From NCBI RefSeq assembly GCF_014174165.1, contig NZ_JABEQN010000009.1, positions 62,001-126,000 on the forward strand: 64,000 bases of DNA, written 5' to 3'. Source of the stretch: Gluconacetobacter dulcium. Lineage in GTDB: Bacteria > Pseudomonadota > Alphaproteobacteria > Acetobacterales > Acetobacteraceae. This document shows, piece after piece, positions 53,391-62,247 of this stretch (position 1 is its first letter; the number at the start of each line of letters is the position of its first letter). The translations under genes were made by a program, and so were the position numbers. The notes below the pieces were generated by a model. That model was not told the origin of the DNA. It saw only the letters and a list, made by a program, of their open reading frames with translations, and did no database searches.

Positions 53391-54089
53391 TCAGCCGGCC
53401 GGGGTTTCTTCCGCGGCCGGGGTTGGGGCGGGTGCCTCGACGGGCTGGGCGGCGGGCTGGGCGCCGGTGATCATTTCCAGATGGCCGCTGACCTGGCCGC
53501 CATCTTCGACTTGCAGGCGGCGGCACTTCGCCTTGCCCAGCAGGCGCCCGGAGGAGCGGATGGTCAGGCTGCCGCGCACCGTCAGCGTGCCGTCGATGGT
53601 GCCGGCCAGATCGGCGTCCTCGACTTCGATCTCGCCACGGAACATGCCGCCATGGGCGACCTGGAGTTCATGCGCGTTGATCATGGTGGATTCCACCGTG
53701 CCTTCGACGACCAGGCGCTCGGCATCCTGGATCGAGCCCTGGACGCTGATTCCGCGTCCGACCACGAGGGTGCGGCGATCGCTGTGATCCTTGCGGGGGG
53801 CGGGCGTCTGGCCGGACAGGCCGGGGCGGCCGGGGATCGGGGGGGCGCCGGGCGGAGCGGGCGGATTGGACGGGAGCGGGGCGCGGGACATGGGGGCGGT
53901 CTCCTTGGGCGATTGGGGGAGGGAAGGGGTGCCGGCTGCCGGCGTCGCGCCCTGGCGGACGGGCGTGGCACCGGCGGGCGGGGCCGGGAACTCGATCTGC
54001 GAACTTGCCGGCCGGCCGGTGGACGGCGACGCGCCGACGGGCGGCTTCGCGTCTTCCGGCTTGGGTTTTTTTCTGGAGAACAAAAGCAT
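53391..54089 (-). CDS. Bactofilin (polymer-forming cytoskeletal protein)
   Basis: A 232-residue protein. The bactofilin core (about 95-205) has RRTLVVGRGISVQGSIQDAERLVVEGTVEST, LQVAHGGMFRGEIEVEDADLAGTIDG and LTIRSSGRLLGKAKCRRLQV, the repeating beta-helix. The N-terminal 90 residues are Pro/Ala-rich with KKPKPEDAKPP and could bind membrane or partners. The start MLLFSRKKPKP fits the membrane-binding motif seen in many bactofilins. Convergent with gcrA. ATG 54089 is chosen because the longer frame (54350) crosses a repeat. Confidence 0.88.
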   Translation of the reverse strand: MLLFSRKKPKPEDAKPPVGASPSTGRPASSQIEFPAPPAGATPVRQGATPAAGTPSLPQSPKETAPMSRAPLPSNPPAPPGAPPIPGRPGLSGQTPAPRKDHSDRRTLVVGRGISVQGSIQDAERLVVEGTVESTMINAHELQVAHGGMFRGEIEVEDADLAGTIDGTLTVRGSLTIRSSGRLLGKAKCRRLQVEDGGQVSGHLEMITGAQPAAQPVEAPAPTPAAEETPAG

Positions 54090-54279
54090 ACCCCGCTGCT
54101 GTCGAAGGTGAAGCCGCGCATGGCCCGGCGATCGGAACACGGTTGGTTCCCGAACGCATCCGGAAAACCGGTGTCTGGAACGATTAAGGATTACACGCGC
54201 GGGTGAGGTCGGAAAAGCGGGAAGCTGCAACTTTACGAACAAGAAATGCAACCATTGCGACCCCGCAGCCCCGGTGTTA

Positions 54280-54445
54280 GAGCCTGACCGCAGATGCGGG
54301 CTGGCGGCGTGTCCTCCGCGCGTTTCCCGCGCTTCGGTGCTCATGGCCAATCAGGGCCACTCCGCGCCGATGCTTGGAAACACATGTCGGGCGCGGCCCG
54401 ATACGGGCCGCTCTCGCGCGCCAGCCCCCATTTTCGGTCAGGCTC
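54280..54445 (-). repeat. MITE-like repeat, complete copy 1 (166 bp)
   Basis: Ends are GAGCCTGACCG and CGGTCAGGCTC; the inverted repeats extend imperfectly to about 27 bp. The interior agrees with the reverse complement of 60273-60436 (GTGTCCTCCGCGCGTTTCC, CGCTTCGGTGCTCA, GCCGCTCTCGC). It carries no gene. It lies between bactofilin and the kinase gene. Confidence 0.75.
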
Positions 54446-54535
54446 TTGGCGAGGGGACTGTCTGTACGACAATCTTGGTGATTTGATGGCGGGCCGGCCA
54501 CGCAGTTTCGCCGGTGCGCGTGGGAGAAGAATGGA

Positions 54536-55552
54536 ATGTCTGTGACGGGTGCTGGCAGCGCGGCCGAATGCCGCTTCGATCTGCTGGGGATCGGCAATGC
54601 GATCATCGATGTTCTGGCACCGGTCGAACCGGATTTCCTGACCCGGCAGGACATGATTCCGGGCAGCATGAAACTGATCGACGCCGAACAGGCCGAAAAA
54701 CTCTACGGCCTGGTGCATCGCGAGCGCGAGATGGGCGGCGGTTCGGCGGCCAATACCTGTGTGGTGGCGGCCAATCTGGGCGCGCGCGTCGCGTATCTGG
54801 GCAAGGTGGCCGACGATGCGCCGGGCCGCACCTTTGCCGCCGACCTTCAGCAGTCGGGTGTCTATTTTCCGTCGTCGTTCCTGAATGGCCAGGCGGGGCG
54901 CGAGCAGCCGACGGCGCGCTGCCTGGTGATGGTGACGCCGGACGGCCAGCGGACGATGAACACCTATCTGGGCGCGTGCGTGGCCTTCGGGCCGGAGGAT
55001 GTGCTGGCCGACGTGGTGGCCGACGCGCATGTGACCTATCTGGAAGGCTATCTGTTCGACCCGCCGCACGCGCAGGAGGCTTTCCGCCAGGCGGCGGCGC
55101 TGGCGCATGCGGCCGAACGGCGGGTGGCGCTGTCGCTGTCCGACCCGTTCTGCGTCGCGCGGCATCGCGATGCCTTCCGCGAACTGGTGCATGGGCATAT
55201 CGACATCCTGTTCGCCAACGAGGAGGAAATCTGCTCGCTGTACCAGACCGAGGATTTCACGACCGCGATGAACCAGGCGGCCGCCGATACGCATTTCGCG
55301 GTGCTGACGCGCTCGGGGCAGGGCAGCGTGATCATCCGGGGCGACGAGCGGATCGACGTGGCGCCGGTGGCGACGCAAGTGATCGACACCACCGGCGCGG
55401 GCGATGCCTATGCCGCCGGCTTCCTCGCCGGCTGGACCTCCGGGCGTTCGCTGGCCGAATGCGGGCGGCTGGGCAGCGTCGCGGCCTCCGAGATCATCTC
55501 GCATTACGGGGCGCGCCCGCTGGTGAACCTGCAACAGGACATGGAACTCTGA
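54536..55552 (+). CDS. PfkB family kinase, probable adenosine kinase
   Basis: A 338-residue carbohydrate/nucleoside kinase. FDLLGIGNAIIDVLAPVE opens the fold, MGGGSAANTCVVAANLGARVAYLGKVADDAPG is the first PfkB motif (substrate), and VIDTTGAGDAYAAGFLAGW the second with the catalytic aspartate (GAGD). Sequence order, e.g. the PDGQRTMNTYLGACVAFGPEDV and FANEEEICSLYQ segments, fits bacterial adenosine kinase. It would make AMP from adenosine. Start ATG 54536 follows GGGAGAAG. Single gene. Confidence 0.88.
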   Translation: MSVTGAGSAAECRFDLLGIGNAIIDVLAPVEPDFLTRQDMIPGSMKLIDAEQAEKLYGLVHREREMGGGSAANTCVVAANLGARVAYLGKVADDAPGRTFAADLQQSGVYFPSSFLNGQAGREQPTARCLVMVTPDGQRTMNTYLGACVAFGPEDVLADVVADAHVTYLEGYLFDPPHAQEAFRQAAALAHAAERRVALSLSDPFCVARHRDAFRELVHGHIDILFANEEEICSLYQTEDFTTAMNQAAADTHFAVLTRSGQGSVIIRGDERIDVAPVATQVIDTTGAGDAYAAGFLAGWTSGRSLAECGRLGSVAASEIISHYGARPLVNLQQDMEL

Positions 55553-56402
55553 TCTCCTGCCTCCGGAATGCATCGGTGCGTTCCGGAGGCAGGGCGATGA
55601 GAGGGGGATCGATCTGGCGGTGCGGAACGATCCGCATGGTGTCGCCGCCGGTATCGTGGCGCGTGCGGGACGCATGTGGCCCGCATGTGGCCGATGGGGG
55701 CGGGAAGGGTTTTCTCGCGGCGTCTGGCGTGCCCGTGACGGTGTCTGCTGGCGGCCCATGTATTCTGACGGCGGTTGAACGGGAGAGGCCCGGCGTGGGT
55801 AACGGGGTGGCGCGTCGTCCGCTGGCCGGGCGGCGGCGGCAGCGGCAGCTCATGCGCGCGCGGGAGGCGGGGAGACCGATCGGGGCCGATGGCGTGGCCA
55901 AGGCGGATCGACGGCGGTGGCACGCGGCCTGTTGCGGCCGACAGGATGCACCGTGTCGTGGCGGCAATTATTGGCGGCAATTATATTGTACAGCGCGGCG
56001 ACGTTCGGGGGCGTGAAACGCGGGTTTGCCTGAGACGGATCTTGCCGACGCTTCTCGGTGGGGCGGGCGGACTGGCGCGGTGTTGGCGGGCAGGCGGGAT
56101 CGTGCCGGTACAATAACAATAAAAATACGTTTTATCAGTATGTTGTGTTGGTATTCTGACTTGTGGACGCCTGAAATGGCTTGGATTCTACAAACCGTTA
56201 GATACAAACCCTGAGACATAGTAACGAGAGGGGGTCATTTGCTCTTCTTCTTGCGCATGGCTGATGATCGTTCATGTCAGAAGCGCGCATGTGGAAATGG
56301 AATATATTCTTTTTCAGTATGTTATAGGGAATTTTGAAAATTTCTTTTCATCTTGTGTATTATTAACAATATATAAGAGAAAGTTATAAATATTCTATTC
56401 CA
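55553..56402. other. Gene-free region before the chemoreceptor
   Basis: No gene is supported; frames on both strands are Arg-rich and without starts. The right half (56110-56400) changes sharply to AT-rich sequence, likely promoter and leader of the chemoreceptor. GGCGGCAATTATT is repeated at 55961-55986. Confidence 0.45.
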
Positions 56403-57929
56403 TTGACTTTGTTCTTGGGTTGTGAAATATCCTCAAGTGCCGAACTCAAGAAAAAAGCTATAATCGTGCTTCAATATTTGTATAAAGACGCTCCTGTCCG
56501 CATCAAGATCCGGGTGGTTCTTCTGATGGAGGAGGTTTATCCGCTGCTGCAAATTGCGTTGGCGGTTGCCGAGTATTTCCTGCACGTCAGCACTCTCCAT
56601 ATGCTGTACATGGCTGCGGTCATGTTCGTGCTGAGTCAGGTGGGGGTCGTCAGCATCTGGCATGTGCTGGAACGGGCCGTTATCGTGCCGACGGAAAAGC
56701 TGGTTCAGGTCGGCGAACAATTGGGGCGGGGGATCATCGCCGACACCATCCCGTATTTTGAGAACAGGGATTGCACCGGCAGGTTGGCGCGGATCATGGT
56801 GGCGTTTGCCAGCAACGTCAAAGAACAGACGGCGGCGCGCGAAAACCAGGAAAAGATGGCCGTCGAGATCCGCGAAGCCTTCGAACGCAGCCAGTCGCGT
56901 GACCAGCAGACAAGCAAGGTCATCTCGGTTCTGGGCGTCGCGCTGAGCGACATGGCCCAGGGGGATGTCAGCCAGCAGATTGCCGACCCTGTGTTTTCCG
57001 GCGAATTCGCGCCCTTGCGCGACGCTTTCAACAATTCGATCCAGGGCCTGAACGTGGCCCTGCGGACCGTGGCCGGCAGTTCGGACCTGATTGCGACCAG
57101 TGCGGCCGAGATTTCCACGGCGTCCGACGATCTTGCGAAGCGGACCGAAAAGCAGGCGGCCAATCTCGGTCAGGCCGCGATTTCGGTCAGGACCGTTACC
57201 GAAGGCGTGCAGGTGACCGCACGCGCCTGCGCGCAAACGACGGAAGAAACCCGTCAGGCGCTGGAAAAAGTCCGGCTGGCCACCGATGTCATGATAGAAA
57301 CGACGAAATCCATGGACGGGATCAAGGTATCGTCCGACGCGATCGGTGAAATCATCTCGGTGATGGATAATATCGCGTTCCAGACCAATGTGCTGGCGCT
57401 GAACGCCGGCGTGGAGGCCGCGCGTGCGGGCGATGCCGGGCGCGGCTTCGCTGTGGTGGCGCAGGAAGTGCGCGCGCTGTCCGAAAAGGCGGCCCAGTCG
57501 GCGAACGAGATCAAGGGGCTGGTCACCGTCGCGTCCGAGCAGGTGTCCAAGGGGGTGGCGCTGGTGCAGACAACCGGGGGGTACCTGAGCGCGTTTGCCG
57601 AGACGACCAAGGGGATTGCCGAACGGATCGAAGGGATTTCCACCTCCACCCAGGAGCAGGCACGCAGCCTTTCGGAAATCACCGCGTCGATCAGCGACAT
57701 GGACCGCGTCACGCAGCAGAACGCCGCCATGGTGGAGGAAACGACGGCCGCGAGCCATAACCTGACCGGTGAGACGAAAACCCTGTCCCAGACGCTTGGA
57801 CGCTTCAGGATTTCCCGTTCGGGGTCGGGCCGGGTAATCGAACATGTCGGGACTGAACTGGTCGCCGATCCGGTCCTGGAGGACCGCTCCCGTCGGCGAC
57901 AGAAGGTCCTGGCAGGGGCCCCGGCCTGA
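56403..57929 (+). CDS. Methyl-accepting chemotaxis protein without a periplasmic sensor
   Basis: A chemoreceptor of up to 508 residues. One hydrophobic region near about 60-100 ([20 protein letters not shown] and [19 protein letters not shown]) allows one or two membrane helices with almost no periplasmic loop. A HAMP-like segment ([20 protein letters not shown]) and a second HAMP ([29 protein letters not shown]) follow. The signalling tip is [42 protein letters not shown]. There is no C-terminal NWETF pentapeptide. It may sense energy state or cytoplasmic signals. The start is uncertain: TTG 56403, GTG 56466 or ATG 56526. Confidence 0.85.
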   Translation: MTLFLGCEISSSAELKKKAIIVLQYLYKDAPVRIKIRVVLLMEEVYPLLQIALAVAEYFLHVSTLHMLYMAAVMFVLSQVGVVSIWHVLERAVIVPTEKLVQVGEQLGRGIIADTIPYFENRDCTGRLARIMVAFASNVKEQTAARENQEKMAVEIREAFERSQSRDQQTSKVISVLGVALSDMAQGDVSQQIADPVFSGEFAPLRDAFNNSIQGLNVALRTVAGSSDLIATSAAEISTASDDLAKRTEKQAANLGQAAISVRTVTEGVQVTARACAQTTEETRQALEKVRLATDVMIETTKSMDGIKVSSDAIGEIISVMDNIAFQTNVLALNAGVEAARAGDAGRGFAVVAQEVRALSEKAAQSANEIKGLVTVASEQVSKGVALVQTTGGYLSAFAETTKGIAERIEGISTSTQEQARSLSEITASISDMDRVTQQNAAMVEETTAASHNLTGETKTLSQTLGRFRISRSGSGRVIEHVGTELVADPVLEDRSRRRQKVLAGAPA

Positions 57930-58360
57930 AGGCGGACCTGCGCGGCGACGTTCGCTTTCGACCGGCAGGGCGATCGAGGGCAGAGCCTGTTTGGATGCGT
58001 GTCTTCAGGCAGGGGACGATACGCGTTCAAACGATAAGCCGGGGCCTTTCCACCGAACCGGTTTCTGGTGGAAGGCGCTTGAGCCGTATCCGTTGACGCT
58101 GGTGCATGGGTCTGGAGCCTTGTTTTGTCGCGCATCACGATCGGGCCGGATGAGGCCGTTCGGCCCGATGATGCGTCAGGTCTGCTGGCTGGAAGCCTTT
58201 GCTTTCGCCGCTGCGTCCTTATTCGGGGGGCCGCACCTTTACGGGCAGTCGCGCATGAGCGTGCCGGTTCTGTGTGATCCGGTTCTGTGTCACGGGGCGT
58301 TCCCTGGTTTCTTCAGCCCGCTGTTCCGTGCGATATAAAAAGAGTCATTCAAGGACAATG
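57930..58360. other. Gene-free region between chemoreceptor and GGDEF-EAL gene
   Basis: No gene is supported. GTTCTGTGTGATCCGGTTCTGTGTCACG at 58266-58293 is a short tandem repeat (13-bp unit). The right end has GAATAT-free promoter sequence that I cannot define. Confidence 0.35.
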
Positions 58361-60040
58361 ATGTTGGACGCATTCGATTTCATACAGCTTCATACCGGCA
58401 TTCTGGATTCGCTGCCGGTTGCCGTGATTATTGTCGATTCGCAGACTTTCAATATTATATATGTGAATGACGGCGCGAAGAAGATTATTGAGAGCATTAA
58501 ACATATATTTGATTTCGATCTGGATGTGAACAATCTGATCGGGCTTTCGGTTGATGTCTTTCATAAGAACCCGGCCTACCAGAGGCGCATTCTGTCGGAT
58601 GCGAAAAATCTGCCGCATTACGCCAGGGTTGGTATCGGCGATCAGACGCTCGATTTGAAAGTATCCGCGGTGATGGACCCGGCCGGTCGTTATCTGGCGA
58701 GTATGCTGACGCTGGAAAATGTCACGGCCGAAATCGTGTCCAACCAGAAATTATACCATATGGCTCATTATGATGTTCTGACGGATCTTCCTAATAGAGT
58801 CTTGTTTTTCAAGAAATTGTCGGAATTCATGGACGGTGTGGTCAAGAAATGCAGCGTTATTTATATTGATCTGGACGGGTTTGGTATCATCAACGATACA
58901 TATGGTCACCAGGTAGGAGACCGGGTGATCGGGGAATTTGCCGACAGGCTCAAAGCAATCGAGGTGGAAGAAGAACAGTATGTGATGTTCAGCCGGATCG
59001 GCGGCGACGAGTTCTTATGTCTGTTCTCGGAAAATTCCGTCGAAGAGGTGTCGGCTCTGTCGGGCAGGATCATTTCCGTCTTCGATGCGCCGTTCGATGT
59101 CGGGGGGCAGAAAATGTGGCTCAATGCATCCATCGGGATCGCATTGATGCCCGAGCATGGCATTCTGGCGGATATTCTGATCGGTCATGCCGATCTGGCA
59201 CTCAGCGAAGCAAAGAGAGCGGGCAAGGGGCGGGTCTGTTTCTTTTCCGAGGATCTGGTCACGCAGGCCTGGGAACAGGTCAGGATCAGTAAGAAATTAC
59301 GGAGCGCGCTGATCAACGAGGAGGAACTGTTCCTCTTCTTCCAGCCGATCGTGGAGCTGAAGACCGGTCGCGCCGTGTCGCGCGAAACATTGGTGCGATG
59401 GAACAATCCGTTGCGCGGATGGGTGTCTCCCGCGGAATTCATCCCGATTGCGGAGCAGAGCGACCTGATCGAACTGCTGGATGATTTCGTGCTGGAAAAA
59501 GCCTGTCTCGCGGCGTTGTCGTGGCAGGACGGGGCGCGTGTCGCGGTGAATATATCGGCGCGGCATCTGGGCAGAAACACGCTGGTGCCGAAGGTCGCGT
59601 TCATTCTGCGGAAAACGTCGCTGCCGCCGGATCGGCTGGAGATCGAGGTGACGGAGACGGCGGAACTGCACTTGCTCGACAGGGTCATGGAAGACCTGCA
59701 TGCCCTGCGCCGGATGGGGGTGCATATTACCCTGGATGATTTCGGAACCGGTTTTTCGTCGCTGAGCCAGATCAGATTCTTTCCGTTCGGCAAGATCAAG
59801 ATCGATTCGTCATTCGTGCGCGATGCGATGGAGCGGCCGGAATGTGCCGCCGTGATCGGTGCCATCGCCTCGATCGGCCAGCGCCTTGGATTGCGCGTCG
59901 TTGCCGAAGGGGTGGAAACGCAGGCCCAGCATGATCTCGTTACGGCGGAAGGGTGCTCTGAAGGGCAGGGGTATTTTTATGGCGCCCCGTCCGCGGATGG
60001 ACGATATGGCGCTCCGTGCCTGTCGGGTGGCCTGGATTAA
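58361..60040 (+). CDS. PAS-GGDEF-EAL cyclic-di-GMP protein
   Basis: A 559-residue cytosolic protein. The PAS domain (about 10-125) includes VAVIIVDSQTFNIIYVNDGAKKI. The GGDEF domain (about 140-295) has HYDVLTDLPNRVLFF, VIYIDLDGFGIINDTYGHQVGD and the intact SRIGGDEFLCLF; an RxxD inhibitory site (RVIGEFADRLKA region) is not clear. The EAL domain (about 310-550) starts with ETL instead of EAL (VSRETLVRW) but keeps NISARHLG, EVTETAELH, LDDFGTGFSSL, IKIDSSFVRD, VAEGVET and the Q in EGQGYFYG. It can in principle make and break c-di-GMP. In cellulose-forming acetic acid bacteria such proteins tune cellulose synthase. AAGGA precedes ATG 58361. Confidence 0.9.
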   Translation: MLDAFDFIQLHTGILDSLPVAVIIVDSQTFNIIYVNDGAKKIIESIKHIFDFDLDVNNLIGLSVDVFHKNPAYQRRILSDAKNLPHYARVGIGDQTLDLKVSAVMDPAGRYLASMLTLENVTAEIVSNQKLYHMAHYDVLTDLPNRVLFFKKLSEFMDGVVKKCSVIYIDLDGFGIINDTYGHQVGDRVIGEFADRLKAIEVEEEQYVMFSRIGGDEFLCLFSENSVEEVSALSGRIISVFDAPFDVGGQKMWLNASIGIALMPEHGILADILIGHADLALSEAKRAGKGRVCFFSEDLVTQAWEQVRISKKLRSALINEEELFLFFQPIVELKTGRAVSRETLVRWNNPLRGWVSPAEFIPIAEQSDLIELLDDFVLEKACLAALSWQDGARVAVNISARHLGRNTLVPKVAFILRKTSLPPDRLEIEVTETAELHLLDRVMEDLHALRRMGVHITLDDFGTGFSSLSQIRFFPFGKIKIDSSFVRDAMERPECAAVIGAIASIGQRLGLRVVAEGVETQAQHDLVTAEGCSEGQGYFYGAPSADGRYGAPCLSGGLD

Positions 60041-60272
60041 GCACCGGCCGGCGGAGACGCGGCCCCGGTTTTCAGGCGGGCGCGCATGTGATGGTCCGAC
60101 CGGGGGGGCCGGTGAACGGACGTCGGCGTGCGGGCGAGCACGCCAGGCGGCCGATCGCTCCGATCCTGCGTTACCGCTTGCGTGGGATCGCGTTTAACGA
60201 TAGGGGAAAGTAAGAACGTGTCGCATTTGCGGCGGTGCGAGAGAGGCAATGATGGCTTGATCGTGCTCCTGA

Positions 60273-60436
60273 GAGCCTGACCGAAAATGCGGTTTGGTGA
60301 GCGAGAGCGGCCCGTCAGGGCCGCGCCCGGCGTGTGTTTCCGAGCATCGGAGCGGAGCGGCCTTGATGGCCGTGAGCACCGAAGCGCAGGAAACGCGCGG
60401 AGGACACGCCACCAGCGCGCATTTTCGGTCAGGCTC
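60273..60436 (+). repeat. MITE-like repeat, complete copy 2 (164 bp)
   Basis: Ends GAGCCTGACCGAAAATGCG and CGCATTTTCGGTCAGGCTC. Opposite orientation to the copy at 54280. It ends 45 bp upstream of the FecI-type sigma gene, so it may alter its promoter or transcript. The stretch 60041-60272 left of it holds no gene. Confidence 0.8.
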
Positions 60437-60481
60437 TGAGAGGGAGGGCAGGGCCGGAAGCGGGCGTGGCGTAAAGATCGA

Positions 60482-61003
60482 GTGGGACAGCCGGATAAAT
60501 ATTTCGCGCTTTTCGCGACACACCGCACTGATCTCGTGCGTTTCGCCAGGGGGATCATGAGAGATGATAGCCTGGCGGAAGATGTTGTTCAGGATGCTTT
60601 TCTGCGCCTGACGACCGCGACGGCGACGCAAGGGCGCGTTCTGGCGGACCCGCTGAATTATGTTTACCGCATTATCCGGAATCTGGCGTTCGACCGCTAT
60701 CGACGGCGCCAATTCGAGGCCGGATTGTTTGATCATGAGATAGACAGTTCTTCCGAAACAATCGAAGCGGATGCCCCGACACCGGAAGGTGAGGCCTCGG
60801 GGAAATCCGACATGCGGGCGATGCGCGCCGCGATGGCGGAACTGCCGGAACGGACGTGCGTCGCATTGGAAATGCATCTGTTCGACGGACGAAAGCTGCG
60901 GGAAATAGCGGCGCATTTCGGTATCTCTATCGGAATGGCCCATTCCCTTGTCGCGGCGGGTATGGAACATTGTCGTAAACGTCTTTCCACACCTGAATCC
61001 TGA
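60482..61003 (+). CDS. FecI-type ECF sigma factor
   Basis: A 173-residue sigma factor. Region 2: DKYFALFATHRTDLVRFARGIMRDDSLAEDVVQDAFLRL and DPLNYVYRIIRNLAFDRYRRR. Region 4: AMAELPERTCVALEMHLFDGRKLREIAAHFGISIGMAHSLVAAGMEHCRKRL. It is the sigma of the adjacent FecR and TonB receptor and should direct polymerase to the receptor promoter. The GTG start (60482) is preceded by a weak AGAT site. A MITE-like repeat ends 45 bp upstream. Confidence 0.9.
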   Translation: MGQPDKYFALFATHRTDLVRFARGIMRDDSLAEDVVQDAFLRLTTATATQGRVLADPLNYVYRIIRNLAFDRYRRRQFEAGLFDHEIDSSSETIEADAPTPEGEASGKSDMRAMRAAMAELPERTCVALEMHLFDGRKLREIAAHFGISIGMAHSLVAAGMEHCRKRLSTPES

Positions 61004-61135
61004 TCAGGTGGGCAAGCGGTAGTTCATTGAAAAGATGCAAGTCTTCATTCGTCGCATAAAAGGAGATGTGCTGTTCGGATTGCTCCCGGTCGTCGCGGAC
61101 GCAAGGCAGGCGAACAGGAAGGGTGCGGGCGAAGC

Positions 61136-62119
61136 GTGAGCGAGGACTTCAATCCAACAACGGCGGTTGAGTGGAAAATCGCTCTTTCGGAAGAGCCTGA
61201 CGATCCTGTGCTCGGCGCGCGTTTTGACGCATGGCTTGCTGCTGCTGAGGATCACCGGACGGAGTGGCGGGACCTTACGCGGGGGCTTGAGAATTTCCGC
61301 GAGGTCGGTCCGCTTTATCGCGAGAAATGGGTGACTGCATCAGGTGGCGGACAAAACGCTGCGTTGCAGCGCGGCAGGCTGAAAAGAAGATCCGCCAGTT
61401 TTGTCAGGGTTTCGATTGTCGCATTCGCGGTTGCTGCCGCCGTTACGGTGGTATGCGCCCCTGATCTGCTGCTTCGATTGCAGGCCGATTACGTCACGGG
61501 CACGGCGGAGACGCGAACAGTCGATCTTTCCGATGGTAGCCAACTGATACTGGCACCGCGCAGCGCGGTAAAACTGTCTTACTCGGTAGGAAAGCGGGAT
61601 ATTCGTCTTTTGAAAGGCGAGGCGCTTTTCACGGTTCGACATGATATGGCGCGCCCTTTTGAGGTTCACACGGACAAATTGACCGTGACGGATATCGGAA
61701 CCATTTTCGATGTCCGACTGGCTCGGGGGGAAGAAGAGGTCTCTGTCCGGGAAGGCGAGGTCCGGGTGCGGGACGTTTCGGGTGGATTTCATGATCTCGA
61801 TGCCGGAACGTGGGAGCGGATCAGAACTGTCGGCAATGGCGTGAGCGTCACGCATGGGAGCAGGGCGCCGGACGATGTGGGGGCATGGTCGGCGGGGCAG
61901 ATTATTGCCAAGGAAAACAGCGTCTCCAGCGTCGTGGATCGGCTCCGGCCTTACTACCGGGGGGTCGTCGTCCTTTACGGATCATCCTTTGGGGAGAAGT
62001 CACTCACCGGCGTTTATGACGCACGTGATCCGGTTGGCGCGTTTCGGGCGATCGCCGCCGCGCATCATGCCCAGATGCATCAGCTTTCGCCCTGGCTGAC
62101 GATATTGGCGGCGCCGTAG
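61136..62119 (+). CDS. FecR-type anti-sigma/regulator
   Basis: A 327-residue single-pass inner-membrane regulator. The N-terminal DUF4880-like part: DFNPTTAVEWKIALSEEPDD, ARFDAWLAAAEDHRTEW. The membrane helix is about 84-106 (SFVRVSIVAFAVAAAVTVVCA). The periplasmic FecR domain has TVDLSDGSQLILAPRSAVKLSYS, RDIRLLKGEALFTVRHDMARPFEVH and TDIGTIFDVRLARGEEEVSVREGEVRV. The C-terminal secretin-like short domain ends AIAAAHHAQMHQL. It transmits the receptor signal to the sigma factor. The GTG start is at 61136, 132 bp after the sigma gene. Confidence 0.9.
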   Translation: MSEDFNPTTAVEWKIALSEEPDDPVLGARFDAWLAAAEDHRTEWRDLTRGLENFREVGPLYREKWVTASGGGQNAALQRGRLKRRSASFVRVSIVAFAVAAAVTVVCAPDLLLRLQADYVTGTAETRTVDLSDGSQLILAPRSAVKLSYSVGKRDIRLLKGEALFTVRHDMARPFEVHTDKLTVTDIGTIFDVRLARGEEEVSVREGEVRVRDVSGGFHDLDAGTWERIRTVGNGVSVTHGSRAPDDVGAWSAGQIIAKENSVSSVVDRLRPYYRGVVVLYGSSFGEKSLTGVYDARDPVGAFRAIAAAHHAQMHQLSPWLTILAAP

Positions 62120-62149
62120 GGCGATTCGTCACCCCGCGTCATTTTTTTC

Positions 62150-62176
62150 TGAAAAACGCTCTCTGCCCATTCGTTA
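62150..62176 (+). promoter_or_regulatory. Candidate ECF sigma promoter of the receptor gene
   Basis: TGAAAA (62150-62155) and TCGTTA (62171-62176), 15 bp apart, 72 bp before the receptor start. The pattern resembles FecI-type promoters (GAAA and CGT cores). Low certainty. Confidence 0.3.
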
Positions 62177-62247
62177 GCCCAATGAGTGGTGCGGTTGCAT
62201 TGCATTCGCAATTGTGACGGCCCATGCGCATGGGAACGGATAAGGTG

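Noticed and set aside
57844-58338. Plus-strand frame of 164 codons after the chemoreceptor
   Set aside because: It overlaps the end of the chemoreceptor gene, lacks a ribosome site and resembles no protein.
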